Under the pieces are notes generated by a model that saw nothing but the letters and a program-made list of their open reading frames with translations, was not told the DNA's origin and ran no database searches. A DNA stretch of 64,000 nt from Pelagibius sp. CAU 1746 (lineage in GTDB: Bacteria; Pseudomonadota; Alphaproteobacteria; Kiloniellales; Kiloniellaceae): positions 2,852,001 to 2,916,000 of the forward strand of contig NZ_JBDOQT010000001.1 of NCBI RefSeq assembly GCF_039839785.1. The letters run 5' to 3'. The translations under genes were made by a program, and so were the position numbers. Below, piece by piece: positions 28,214 to 37,771 of this stretch (within the stretch, counting starts at the first letter, position 1; each line of letters begins with the position of its first letter).

Positions 28214-28217
28214 CGGG

Positions 28218-28502
28218 CTAGTCCCCCTTCTCTTCTTCGGCCAGGCGGCGCTGGGCGCGCACGCGGAAAAACTCCAGGACCGCCAGGGTGCCGATGAAGT
28301 TGATCAGGGCGTAGGTCAGCGCCAGGTCGAGAAAATCCGGCCGGCCGATGAAGAATGCGGCCACCGCCAGCAGCAGCACGGTCTTGGTGCCGAGCATGTT
28401 GACCGCCAGGACACGGTCGTAAACGCTGGGGCCGAGCAGCGCGCGCGCCAGGGCGAGGGCCATGGTAGCGAGGATGGCGACGATCACGGCGTAGTAAAGC
28501 AT
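28218..28502 (-). CDS. mnhF: Mnh antiporter subunit F
   Basis: The ATG at 28502 shares one base with the mnhE stop (TGATG); a TTG codon lies just before it. The 94-residue three-helix protein carries RALLGPSVYDRVLAVNMLGT and LTYALINFIGTLAVLEFFR, MnhF hallmarks. Confidence 0.93.
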   Translation of the reverse strand: MLYYAVIVAILATMALALARALLGPSVYDRVLAVNMLGTKTVLLLAVAAFFIGRPDFLDLALTYALINFIGTLAVLEFFRVRAQRRLAEEEKGD

Positions 28503-28996
28503 CAACGCTCCCCCAGCTTTGCGACCCGCCGATCCATCTCACCCGACATCAGGTCGTCGGCGCCTTGCTGGGTCAGGGCGTGGACTTTCAATTCGCCGTG
28601 GTACAGGTCGAGGGTCAGGGTTCCCGGGGTCAAGGTGATGGAGTTCGCAAAAATCACCTGGCCGATGGGGCCGGGTGCGCTGGCCTTCAGTTCAATGTAG
28701 CGGGCGCTGATCGGCAGGCGTGGGTCCAGCACCACTTTGGCGACCGCCAGGCTGGACTTCACGATCTCCTTGATGAGCCAACACCAGTAGGCCAAAAGCC
28801 GCAGACTGATGGTGAGGGCGAAGATTTCCCTGTCGAAATAGCCCATGCGCCAGACGACGATCAACGTCGCCAGACAGGAAAAGGCGCCAAGTCCGAGCAA
28901 CAAGGGTTCGGTATGGCCCGACCACAGCAGCCAGGCAGCCACCAGAAAGCCGAGCAGCACCAGCACCCCGCGCGATATGGCGGCGGGACTCTTCAT
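28502..28996 (-). CDS. mnhE: Mnh antiporter subunit E
   Basis: A 164-residue protein with two or three N-terminal helices and a cytoplasmic domain, typical of MnhE: YWCWLIKEIVKSSLAVAKVV and SITLTPGTLTLDLYHGELKV. First gene of the operon mnhE-F-G-B-C-D-D-x-D. The ATG at 28996 gives a normal start; the divergent nucleoside hydrolase begins 437 bp away. Confidence 0.92.
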   Translation of the reverse strand: MKSPAAISRGVLVLLGFLVAAWLLWSGHTEPLLLGLGAFSCLATLIVVWRMGYFDREIFALTISLRLLAYWCWLIKEIVKSSLAVAKVVLDPRLPISARYIELKASAPGPIGQVIFANSITLTPGTLTLDLYHGELKVHALTQQGADDLMSGEMDRRVAKLGER

Positions 28997-29432
28997 GGGA
29001 CCGGCAGCGTCCGTGTCCGCTCTTTCAGGGTGAGGATTCTCACTCAGCCCGCAGCTCCCCGAGACTTAATCCTTGTCTTATCCCTGCCTTGGGATTCCCC
29101 TCTTAGGCGGAACGAGCCTACTGACCGAGCCGCGCCGGTCAAGACAAACCGGCGCAAAACCAACCGATTCCGCCTCGGCGGCGGCGGCGGCCGCCGGGCC
29201 GGTCTGGCAGCTCGACCAATTGCCGCCCAGCAGGTGAGAATCCGGTCTGCCGTGTGGACCTCAGGCGGGGGCGGGAACCAGGGCCGCGGCCCGAACGCTT
29301 TGGCGTCCGGCGAATCGTCGGCCGCGCTCGCGCGAGGCTTGCGCGGCGCGGGGCGATGGGGCATCGCTTACCGCGGGACACTCTATTAGAGTCCCCCGCA
29401 GAAAAACACTTTCGCGCAGCAGGAGAGGCGCC
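28997..29432. other. 436-bp divergent promoter region, mnhE and nucleoside hydrolase
   Basis: No credible gene. It should hold both promoters. A short inverted repeat GTGAG-GATT-CTCAC lies close to the mnhE side, near 29029-29044. Nothing else stands out. Confidence 0.6.
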
Positions 29433-30389
29433 GTGGCCGCCCAGCCGAGCAATCCCAGGCCCATCATCATCGACACCGATCCCGGTCAGGACGATGCCAT
29501 CGCCATCCTCCTGGCGCTGGCGTCGGAGGAGTTCCACCTTCTGGGCATTACCGTGGTGGCGGGTAACGTACCCCTGGCGTTGACGGAGCAGAACGCCCGC
29601 AAGGTCTGCGAACTGGCCGGCCGGCGCGAGGTTAAGGTCTTCGCCGGTTGCGCCCGCCCCTTGGTGCGCCCGCTGGTGACCGCGGAAAACGTGCACGGCA
29701 AGACCGGCCTCGACGGCCCGGACCTTCCGGCCCCGGCGATGCCGCTGCAGGAGCGTCACGCCGTGGACTGGATCGTCGATACGCTGCGCGAGGCGCCGGC
29801 CGGCACGATCACGCTCTGTACCCTGGGGCCGCTCACCAACATCGCGACGGCGTTGATCAAGGCGCCGGACATCGCCCCGCGGATCGCCGAGATCGTCATG
29901 ATGGGCGGCGGCTTCTTCGAGGGCGGCAATACCACGCCGGCCGCCGAGTTCAACGTCTATGTCGATCCGCACGCCGCCCAGGTCGTCTTTACTTCCGGCG
30001 TCAAGTTGACGATGCATCCGCTTGATGTGACGCATAAAGCCTTGATGTCCAAGGCCTGGATCGACTCGCTGCGCGCGCTCGGCACCCGCACCGGCGCCGC
30101 CGCCGCGGCAATGCTGGACTTCTACGAGCGCTTCGATATGGAGAAGTATGGCGAGGCGGGCGGCCCACTGCACGATCCCTGCGTGCTGGCCTACCTGCTG
30201 AAGCCCGAACTCTTCGGCGGGAAAGACTGCAGCGTTCAGGTCGAGACGGGATCCGAGCTGACGATGGGGATGACGGTGGTCGATTGGTGGAACGTCACCC
30301 CGGCGCCGCCCAACTGCAGGGTGATAAACCAGATCGACGCCGCCGGCTTCTACGACCTGATCGGCGAGCGGCTGGCGCGCCTGCCTTAG
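29433..30389 (+). CDS. Nucleoside hydrolase (IunH/RihA family)
   Basis: A GTG start at 29433 with an AGGAGAGG ribosome site. The 318-residue protein opens with IIIDTDPGQDDAIAILLAL, the Asp-rich Ca2+/ribose-binding motif of inosine-uridine nucleoside hydrolases. CTLGPLTNIATALIKAP and EFNVYVDPHAAQVVF are the other family motifs. It cleaves nucleosides to base and ribose in the cytoplasm. It is followed after 12 bp by the deacetylase gene, probably one transcript. Base specificity cannot be told. Confidence 0.93.
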   Translation: MAAQPSNPRPIIIDTDPGQDDAIAILLALASEEFHLLGITVVAGNVPLALTEQNARKVCELAGRREVKVFAGCARPLVRPLVTAENVHGKTGLDGPDLPAPAMPLQERHAVDWIVDTLREAPAGTITLCTLGPLTNIATALIKAPDIAPRIAEIVMMGGGFFEGGNTTPAAEFNVYVDPHAAQVVFTSGVKLTMHPLDVTHKALMSKAWIDSLRALGTRTGAAAAAMLDFYERFDMEKYGEAGGPLHDPCVLAYLLKPELFGGKDCSVQVETGSELTMGMTVVDWWNVTPAPPNCRVINQIDAAGFYDLIGERLARLP

Positions 30390-30401
30390 CGCATTCGGCG
30401 C

Positions 30402-31544
30402 ATGCGGCCCCGCTTCATCGGCAGCGAGATCTACCGCCGCTCCACCTACGGCGGCCGGCACCCGCTGGCGATTCCCAGGGTCTCGACCTGTATCGATCTT
30501 TGCCGCGTCCTGGGCTGGCTGCCCCCCGCGGCCGATCCGGGCGATGTCTATATCGACAGCCCCCGCGCCTCGGCGGCGGAGTTGGCGCGTTTCCATGCGC
30601 CGGCCTATATCGACGCCGTGCGGCGCGCCGAGGCGGCGCAAGACCTGCCGAAAGAAGAGCAGGCGCGTTTCAACCTGGGGCGCAACGGCAATCCGATCTA
30701 TCCGGAGATCTTCCGCCGCCCCGCCACCGCCTGCGGCGCCTCGATCCTGGCCGGGCGCGCCTTGGCCGCGGCTGCGGGCACGATCTACAGCCCGGCGAGC
30801 GGCACCCATCATGGCCGCCCGGACCGGGCCAGCGGCTTCTGCTACTTCAACGACCCGGTGCTGGCCATCCTCGCCTTGCTGGATGGCGGCCTGGAGCGGG
30901 TGTTCTACCTGGATGTCGATGCGCACCATGGCGACGGCGTGCAGGACGCCTTTCACGACGACCCCCGGGTTTTCACTCTCTCCATCCACGAGAACGCGCG
31001 CTGGCCCATGGGGCAGGCGGATCGGACGCAGGGGGGCGGGACGCTCGATGACCGCGCGGGCGGGCAAGCGCGCAACCTGCCGGTGCCGCAGGATTTCAAC
31101 GACAGCGAGCTGGACTTCCTCATGCAGGCTGCGGTCCTGCCGCTGATCGAAGACTTCGCTCCCCAGGCCGTGGTCCTGCAATGCGGTGCCGATGCCTTGG
31201 CCGAAGATCCTTTGAGCAGGCTCGCCCTGTCCAACGGCGCCCTGTGGCGGGCCGTGGCAGAGGTCATGAGGCAAACCCCGCGTCTGTTCGTGACCGGGGG
31301 CGGGGGCTATAACCCCTGGTCGGTGGGCCGCGCCTGGGCCGGCGTCTGGGCGACCCTTAATGGCTTCGAGGTGCCCGACCGCCTGCCGCGGGAAGCCGAG
31401 GCGGTGCTGCGCGCCCTGGAATGGCGCCACAGCCGGGGCCGCAATCCTCCGGAGGCCTGGTTCACCACCCTGGCCGACCCGCCGCGGCCGGGACCGCTGC
31501 GCCCGGAGATCCGGCAGATGGCCACCGCCGTGCTGGCGCCGTAA
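30402..31544 (+). CDS. Histone deacetylase family / AcuC-like protein
   Basis: A 380-residue member of the arginase-like deacetylase superfamily. His136-His137 in GTHHGRPDRASGFCYFND form the charge relay. Asp173 and His175 in DVDAHHGDG are zinc ligands, and QCGADAL holds the third. The GGGGYN loop carries the catalytic Tyr. All catalytic residues are present, so it should remove acetyl or similar groups from a protein lysine or small molecule. It lies directly after a nucleoside hydrolase. The substrate is unknown. Confidence 0.92.
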   Translation: MRPRFIGSEIYRRSTYGGRHPLAIPRVSTCIDLCRVLGWLPPAADPGDVYIDSPRASAAELARFHAPAYIDAVRRAEAAQDLPKEEQARFNLGRNGNPIYPEIFRRPATACGASILAGRALAAAAGTIYSPASGTHHGRPDRASGFCYFNDPVLAILALLDGGLERVFYLDVDAHHGDGVQDAFHDDPRVFTLSIHENARWPMGQADRTQGGGTLDDRAGGQARNLPVPQDFNDSELDFLMQAAVLPLIEDFAPQAVVLQCGADALAEDPLSRLALSNGALWRAVAEVMRQTPRLFVTGGGGYNPWSVGRAWAGVWATLNGFEVPDRLPREAEAVLRALEWRHSRGRNPPEAWFTTLADPPRPGPLRPEIRQMATAVLAP

Positions 31545-31598
31545 GCGGCGCTCAGGTGGCTCTGGACGCGCCGGGAAGCTGCCGCTACATCTAAGCGC

Positions 31599-32072
31599 AT
31601 GAAACAGTTCTTATCCCTGCTGGTTTTGCTTGCCGCCGCTGCCTTGCCGGTGCCGCCAGCTGTGGCGCAATCCGGTTCGCTGGTCGTTTTCGGGACCGGC
31701 GAACTCACCATCGAAACCGCTGCCGGCGCAAACCACACATTTCAGGTGGAGATCGCCGAGACCACGCCTCAGCGTGCCCAGGGGCTGATGTTCCGGCGGC
31801 AGATGGCCGCGGACGCCGGCATGCTGTTTCTTTTCGAGGGCGGCTTGCGGGAACGGGCGATGTGGATGAAGAACACGCTTATCCCATTGGACATGCTGTT
31901 CATCGATGAGGCGGGGGAGATTCTGCGCATCGAGCAGCGCACGGTGCCGCATTCCTTGCGGGCGATCAGATCGGGGCAGCCTGCGGCTGCTGTGCTGGAA
32001 CTCAACGCCGGGACGACGTCACGTCTTGCGATCGAACCCGGCGACCGGGTGATCCATCCAGCATTCAACTAA
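31599..32072 (+). CDS. DUF192 secreted protein
   Basis: A 157-residue protein with a signal peptide ending near PPAVAQ. The DUF192 core is visible: ETTPQRAQGLMFRR, RAMWMKNTLIPLDMLF and VLELNAGTTSRLAIEPGD. It is probably periplasmic. The biochemical function of the family is not established. It starts 54 bp after the deacetylase stop on the same strand. Confidence 0.9.
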   Translation: MKQFLSLLVLLAAAALPVPPAVAQSGSLVVFGTGELTIETAAGANHTFQVEIAETTPQRAQGLMFRRQMAADAGMLFLFEGGLRERAMWMKNTLIPLDMLFIDEAGEILRIEQRTVPHSLRAIRSGQPAAAVLELNAGTTSRLAIEPGDRVIHPAFN

Positions 32073-32077
32073 AGTAA

Positions 32078-32150
32078 AGTTCCCGGGAACTCTCTAACAA
32101 CCGTCTAGGAGACGTTCACGTCTCGAGGAACCTGAGTGCATCGACCTCAG
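32078..32150. ncRNA. Candidate structured RNA or multi-hairpin 3' region
   Basis: Three hairpins stand in a row: AGTTCCCGGGAACT palindrome (32078-32091), GAGACGT-TC-ACGTCTC (32109-32124) and CTGAG...CTCAG (32132-32150). They lie between the DUF192 stop and the end of the opposing small gene. They could be a small RNA, a bidirectional 3'-end structure or chance. No promoter is clear. Confidence 0.3.
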
Positions 32151-32208
32151 CAAAGGGTCCTCTTGTCCGGCTCGCGCCGGTATCGCTCAACTGTAACCGG
32201 GCTGCTTC

Positions 32209-32517
32209 TTAGGCTTCCGGATCGAGGGCGACTTGCTCCATCGCACGCCAGCCTTCGCCGGCCGCGACCAGGCAGCTCATGCCCTGCGGGGTCGTCACGA
32301 TAATCGACCAGGTGGTGCCGTTGCCGGTGCTGAGCACCTCGACCAGGCCACCGTTGTGGGTGACGCCGAGGGCCACAGGCTGTTCCTTGTACTTCTGCTG
32401 CAGAACCTGCAGTACGGAGTCTCGCTGATCACACTGAGGCTGCGCCATCGCTGCGCTGGTGCTAACGAGGGCGAGTCCAGCGCCGAGCGCTAAAATCTTC
32501 CACATGATAAGCCTCAT
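32209..32517 (-). CDS. Small secreted protein of unknown function
   Basis: The ATG at 32517 (MRLIMWKILALGAGLALVS) has GGAA 7 nt upstream; a GTG at 32529 is possible. The 102-residue product has a signal peptide ending at SAAMA-Q and a compact mature domain with two Cys (CDQRDSVLQVLQQKYKEQP and GMSCLVAAGEGW), which may form a disulfide. Not a family I can name. A candidate CtrA site lies 70 bp upstream. Confidence 0.75.
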   Translation of the reverse strand: MRLIMWKILALGAGLALVSTSAAMAQPQCDQRDSVLQVLQQKYKEQPVALGVTHNGGLVEVLSTGNGTTWSIIVTTPQGMSCLVAAGEGWRAMEQVALDPEA

Positions 32518-32966
32518 CGTTTGTTCCACGGTCAGCGAAACCTTTTCGCCGATGTAAAGAGTCTTTCATGTGCGAATGAAGATGCTGTTAACACCTGCTT
32601 AAGCATGAGTTAACGGCGTGGGACAAATCCCGCCTGCGGAGCATGGATCGTGCACTTGAAGGTCTGCGCGAACACGCCGCTTCGGACAGGACGCAGTGAA
32701 CTAACGCTTTGAGGAGATGCGGACTTTGCGACTTGCGGGAAGAGGCCGCGGCGGCGCGGGCGTGCGCGCACGAAAGCGTTACCAAGCCGCAGGGGAAAAT
32801 ATTACCAGCCGCAAATATGTGCGCTGTCGCGCGGCAATTCGGGAAGGGCGCGCGCTAAGAACCGCCGTCGGCATTGCCGCTATCCGTGAGGGCGAAACCG
32901 TGGGTACGGATGCGCGCCGGGAACACACGAAAAGGTGGCCGCGACGCCTGCGCGGCGTTTCGGCTG
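32518..32966. other. 449-bp region without a convincing gene
   Basis: Contains the candidate CtrA site at 32587-32614. The remainder, about 32640-32966, is GC-rich with one Arg-rich frame from 32717 that I reject as coding. It lies between the divergent end of DUF1491 and the promoter of the small secreted gene. Confidence 0.6.
32587..32614 (-). promoter_or_regulatory. Candidate double CtrA-binding site
   Basis: Three TTAA blocks are spaced by exactly seven bases each: TTAA at 32588-32591, 32599-32602 and 32610-32613. Each neighbouring pair fits the TTAA-N7-TTAA box of the alphaproteobacterial master regulator CtrA. The 28-bp whole is a near-perfect dyad (12 of 14 positions). It lies 70 bp upstream of the small secreted gene. 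Confidence 0.6.
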
Positions 32967-33302
32967 CTACAGCAGTTTGCCCTCGAAGGGATGCTTGCCG
33001 TCGCGCTCCTCGATCTCCACGACCCAGACGTCCGGGTCGCGCTTGACCGCCCGTTCGATGTAGGCATCGGCATCGGCTTCCGTCACCAGCTCACCGCCCA
33101 GCGCCGGCATCCAGGCGATGGCGCCCTCCATGTCGCGGGTCTGGTTCAGCAGCTTCACGCCCCGGTCGAGCTGGTTGATCTTCAAGATCAGCGTGCCGCT
33201 GTTCTTCTCGCCGCGGTGAACCACCGTGGCCGGGATCCCGTCGACGATGCAACGCTTGATGTGCGCCTTGATCCACAGTTCCGCGGGCAGGCGATCATCC
33301 AT
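32967..33302 (-). CDS. DUF1491 family protein
   Basis: A 111-residue protein whose start LPAELWIKAHIKRCIVDGIP and the phrase VVHRGEKNSGTLILKIN match DUF1491, a family of alphaproteobacterial proteins without known function. It follows prfC after 27 bp on the same strand and is probably co-transcribed. Confidence 0.85.
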   Translation of the reverse strand: MDDRLPAELWIKAHIKRCIVDGIPATVVHRGEKNSGTLILKINQLDRGVKLLNQTRDMEGAIAWMPALGGELVTEADADAYIERAVKRDPDVWVVEIEERDGKHPFEGKLL

Positions 33303-33329
33303 ATCGGGAAAGACCCGGGGCGCCGTACA

Positions 33330-34916
<1,587 letters not shown>

Positions 34917-35149
34917 GCTCTAGTGGGTCAAGGGGGCGGTCTGGTGGCGCTCTCGGGGCCTGAACTGTCGGGAAAATGGGGCTTTTGCGCCGGTTTTACA
35001 AGCGTTTCCCGGTGTTTCGGTCGGCAGGAACTGACCCGGCAGCCCGCCGCGGGCTGGTTTTGCGCCCCGGCTGCCCCAATTGTCCTACTGGCAGCGGCTC
35101 GGGCGCCTGTGTTAGCCCTGCCAAACCACTGGCAACAAGGGTAGATTCG

Positions 35150-35536
35150 ATGGCTTCGCTGACTTCCTGGTCCCCCCACGTCCTCAGCCTGCTGCGCGTC
35201 GCCTCCGGTGCCGCCTTTTTGGCGCACGGCACCATGAAGTTGCTGAACTTCCCACCGGGCTATTCGCCGGAGCTGATGTCGATGCCCGGCGCGGCCGGAG
35301 TCGTCGAGCTGGTTGGCGGCGGCCTCCTGGTGCTGGGGCTCTTCACCCGCCCGGCGGCCTTCATCTGCTCCGGCACCATGGCCGCCGCTTATTTCGTGGC
35401 CCACGCCCCTAAGAGCTTCTTCCCGGTGCTGAACGGCGGCGACGCGGCGCTGCTCTATTGCTTCGTCTTCCTCTACCTGGTCTTCGCCGGCCCCGGCCCC
35501 TGGTCCCTGGACGCCATCGTCAGGAAGAAAGGGTAG
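35150..35536 (+). CDS. DoxX family membrane protein
   Basis: The ATG at 35150 (MASLTSWSPHVLSLLRVASG) is preferred over a frame open from 34976. The 128-residue product has four helices and the DoxX phrases FLAHGTMKLLNF, VELVGGGLLVLGLFTRPAAF and AHAPKSFFPVLNGGDAALLY. The role is uncertain; relatives act in respiration or redox balance. It ends 17 bp inside the 3' end of the opposing acetyltransferase gene. Confidence 0.9.
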   Translation: MASLTSWSPHVLSLLRVASGAAFLAHGTMKLLNFPPGYSPELMSMPGAAGVVELVGGGLLVLGLFTRPAAFICSGTMAAAYFVAHAPKSFFPVLNGGDAALLYCFVFLYLVFAGPGPWSLDAIVRKKG

Positions 35537-36272
35537 GCGCGCGCAATTCCGCCAGCCCGCGCTTCTGCCGCCCCTCGCCGTCGAAGTTCGCAGGGTCCAG
35601 CCAGGCCTGGAAGGCGGCCCTGGCCGCCGGCCATTCGCTGTCCAGGATCGAGAACCAGGCGCTGTCGCGGTTGCGGCCCTTGGAGACGACGGCCTGGCGG
35701 AAGATGCCCTCGAAGGTGAAGCCCAGGCGCAGCGCCGCGCGGCGTGAGCCCTCGTTGAGGGCGTTGCACTTCCATTCGTAGCGGCGGTAGTCCAGCTCGT
35801 CGAAAACGCGGGCCATCATCAGAGCCATGGCTTCCGTCGCGGCGGGGCTGCGCTGCAGGGCGGGACTGTAGTTGATGTGCCCGACCTCGATGACGCCCTG
35901 GGCCGGCGTGATCCGCAGATAGCTGGCGACGCCGAGGGCCTTGCCCGTTTCCAGGTCGACGATGGCATGGAACAGCGGGTCGTCGCCCCGGCAGGCGTTG
36001 TCCATCCAGGCTTGGTAGTCCTCCAGCGCCGCGAAGGGGCCGTAGGGCAGGTAGGTCCAGTTGCGGCCCTCGGCATCGGCGCTGTTGGCGGCGAAGAGGT
36101 CGGCGGCGTGGCGCGCGGCCTCCAGCGGTTCCACCCGGCAGAAGCGGCCTTCCATGGCCGTTCGCGGGGGCAGGGGGCGGGCCGTCCATCCCGGCACGGG
36201 GGCGCCGACGGGCTGGCCCAGGGCATTGGTCTCGTAGGGGGTGTCGAGGGGATCGTAGATATCGGTCGTCAT
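35520..36272 (-). CDS. GNAT family N-acetyltransferase (RimJ/RimL type)
   Basis: The ATG at 36272 (MTTDIYDPLDTPYETNALGQ) is the likely start; the frame upstream to 36383 lacks family similarity. The 250-residue product has the GNAT fold: GRFCRVEPLEAARHAADLF, VIEVGHINYSPALQRSPAAT and YEWKCNALNEGSRRAALRLG (acetyl-CoA loop and aminoacyl region). GFTFEGIFRQAVVSKGRNRD is typical of RimJ/RimL relatives. It acetylates an amine on a protein or small molecule; the substrate is unknown. Confidence 0.9.
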   Translation of the reverse strand: MTTDIYDPLDTPYETNALGQPVGAPVPGWTARPLPPRTAMEGRFCRVEPLEAARHAADLFAANSADAEGRNWTYLPYGPFAALEDYQAWMDNACRGDDPLFHAIVDLETGKALGVASYLRITPAQGVIEVGHINYSPALQRSPAATEAMALMMARVFDELDYRRYEWKCNALNEGSRRAALRLGFTFEGIFRQAVVSKGRNRDSAWFSILDSEWPAARAAFQAWLDPANFDGEGRQKRGLAELRAPTLSS

Positions 36273-36407
36273 GGCAGTCCGGACAAGGGAGGAACAAGGT
36301 ACTCCCTCTTGGCGCCGGGTGGACTGCAGCGCAAGGGCCATATCGGGATTTTGGAGGGAGCCACTTCGAAAGGTCCCCTCCAACCCCGGGTTCGCCCCCG
36401 GATTTCC

Positions 36408-37430
36408 CTAGAGCGTCATCACGATACGTCCGTCGATGGTGTTGGCGCGCATGCGATCGAAGATGCTGTTGATGTTGTCCAGTGGCTCGGTGGTGTAGTG
36501 CACCTTCACCTTGCCTTCGCCGGCGAACTGCAGGCATTCGGCCAGATCCATGCGGGTGCCGACGATGGAGCCGCGGATCGTCTTGCGCTCCAGCACGGTG
36601 TCGAAGATATCCAGATCGAAGGAGCCCGGCGGCAGGCCGACCAGGGACATGGTGCCACGCTTGCCCAGCATGCCGTGGGCCTGGCTGAAGGCCTGGCGCG
36701 AGACGGCGGTGACCAGCACGCCCTCGGCGCCGCCGCACAGCTTCTTCACTTCCGCGACCGGATCAGTCTCCCGCGCGTTGACCGCGGCATCGGCGCCAAC
36801 ATCCTTGGCGAGCTTCAACTTCTCGGGCGTGATGTCGACCGCGATAACGTGCAGACCCATCGCCTTGGCGTACTGCACGGCCAGATGGCCGAGGCCACCG
36901 ATGCCGGAGATCACCACGGTATCGCCAGGCTTCGTGTCTGTCTCCTTCAGTCCCTTGTAGACCGTGACGCCGGCGCAGAGGATCGGCGCGGCGGGTGCGA
37001 AGTCCAGCCCGTCGGGCAGATGGCCGACGTAGCCGGGATCGGCCAGTACGTATTCGGCAAAACCGCCGTTCACGGTATAGCCGGTCATTTGCTGGTCGTC
37101 GCACAGGGTTTCCCAGCTGGAGAGGCAGTGCTTGCAGTGACCGCAGGCGGTATGCAGCCAGGGCACGCCGACGCGGTCTCCTTCCTTCACGGAGGTGACG
37201 TTGTTACCGACTGCGGCAACCGTGCCGACACCCTCATGACCCGGAATGAAAGGCGGGCTGGGCTTCGCCGGCCAGTCGCCATCGGCGGCATGTAGGTCCG
37301 TGTGGCAAACGCCACAGGCGGCTACCTTTACCAGGATCTGCCCGGGGGTGACCTCCGGGACCGGTACCTCTTCGATGCTCAGCGGCTTCTTAAACTCGCG
37401 GACGACAGCCGCCCTCATGGATTTGCCCAT
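36408..37430 (-). CDS. adhP: Zinc-dependent alcohol dehydrogenase (AdhP type)
   Basis: A 340-residue medium-chain dehydrogenase. The catalytic zinc site is GVCHTDLHA plus GHEGVG, and the structural zinc is held by four Cys in CGHCKHCLSSWETLC. The Rossmann motif is SGIGGLGHLAVQYA. It oxidises primary alcohols or reduces aldehydes with NAD(H). Single gene between GNAT and the thiamine operon. Confidence 0.94.
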   Translation of the reverse strand: MGKSMRAAVVREFKKPLSIEEVPVPEVTPGQILVKVAACGVCHTDLHAADGDWPAKPSPPFIPGHEGVGTVAAVGNNVTSVKEGDRVGVPWLHTACGHCKHCLSSWETLCDDQQMTGYTVNGGFAEYVLADPGYVGHLPDGLDFAPAAPILCAGVTVYKGLKETDTKPGDTVVISGIGGLGHLAVQYAKAMGLHVIAVDITPEKLKLAKDVGADAAVNARETDPVAEVKKLCGGAEGVLVTAVSRQAFSQAHGMLGKRGTMSLVGLPPGSFDLDIFDTVLERKTIRGSIVGTRMDLAECLQFAGEGKVKVHYTTEPLDNINSIFDRMRANTIDGRIVMTL

Positions 37431-37610
37431 TGTCCTGCTCCCAAACTGCAGTGGAAAAGCACTCGGAGAATCAATCAGCTTCTTTCAGTTCCATGGGCTT
37501 TAGACCAGACCTATGCGTCTCTCTACGGCGCTTCAAGTGTCAAGTGAGCGGTTTGCCTTAGATTGCGGCAGCCGCCTTGCCGCGGCGGGGCCTGGAGCCT
37601 ATGGTGAGGG

Positions 37611-37708
37611 TGTCTCAACGGGGTGCCCCAAATGGGCTGAGAGTTCGGCGCAGACCGGACAACCCGATGAACCTGACCCGGGTAATGCCGGCGGAGGGAT
37701 TTGAGCGA
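37611..37708 (+). promoter_or_regulatory. TPP riboswitch (THI element)
   Basis: The conserved core is present: ACGGGGTGCC (from 37618), GGGCTGAGAG, then CCCGATGAACCTGACCCGGG and TAATGCCGGCGGAGGGA, ending at 37700. The P1 helix closes as CTCAA (37614-37618) with TTGAG (37701-37705). It lies 64 bp upstream of thiB and should shut off thiBPQ when thiamine pyrophosphate is plentiful, probably by hiding the ribosome site. Confidence 0.95.
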
Positions 37709-37771
37709 CAGGCCTTCACCAGACCCGCGTTTCTCAAAGCCAGCCGCCCCATAAGAGCTATGGAGCGACCG

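Noticed and set aside
29139-31430. A 763-codon open frame on the minus strand
   Set aside because: Shadow of the nucleoside hydrolase and deacetylase, both of which have full motif sets.
32086-32131. EcfG-type promoter (GGAAC with CGTT)
   Set aside because: GGAAC blocks occur, but the distance to the next CGTT is not the 16-17 bp required.
32717-33046. Possible 109-residue gene with GAGGAG before the ATG
   Set aside because: The ribosome-like motif touches the start codon, the product is Arg-rich and it runs into DUF1491 on the other strand.
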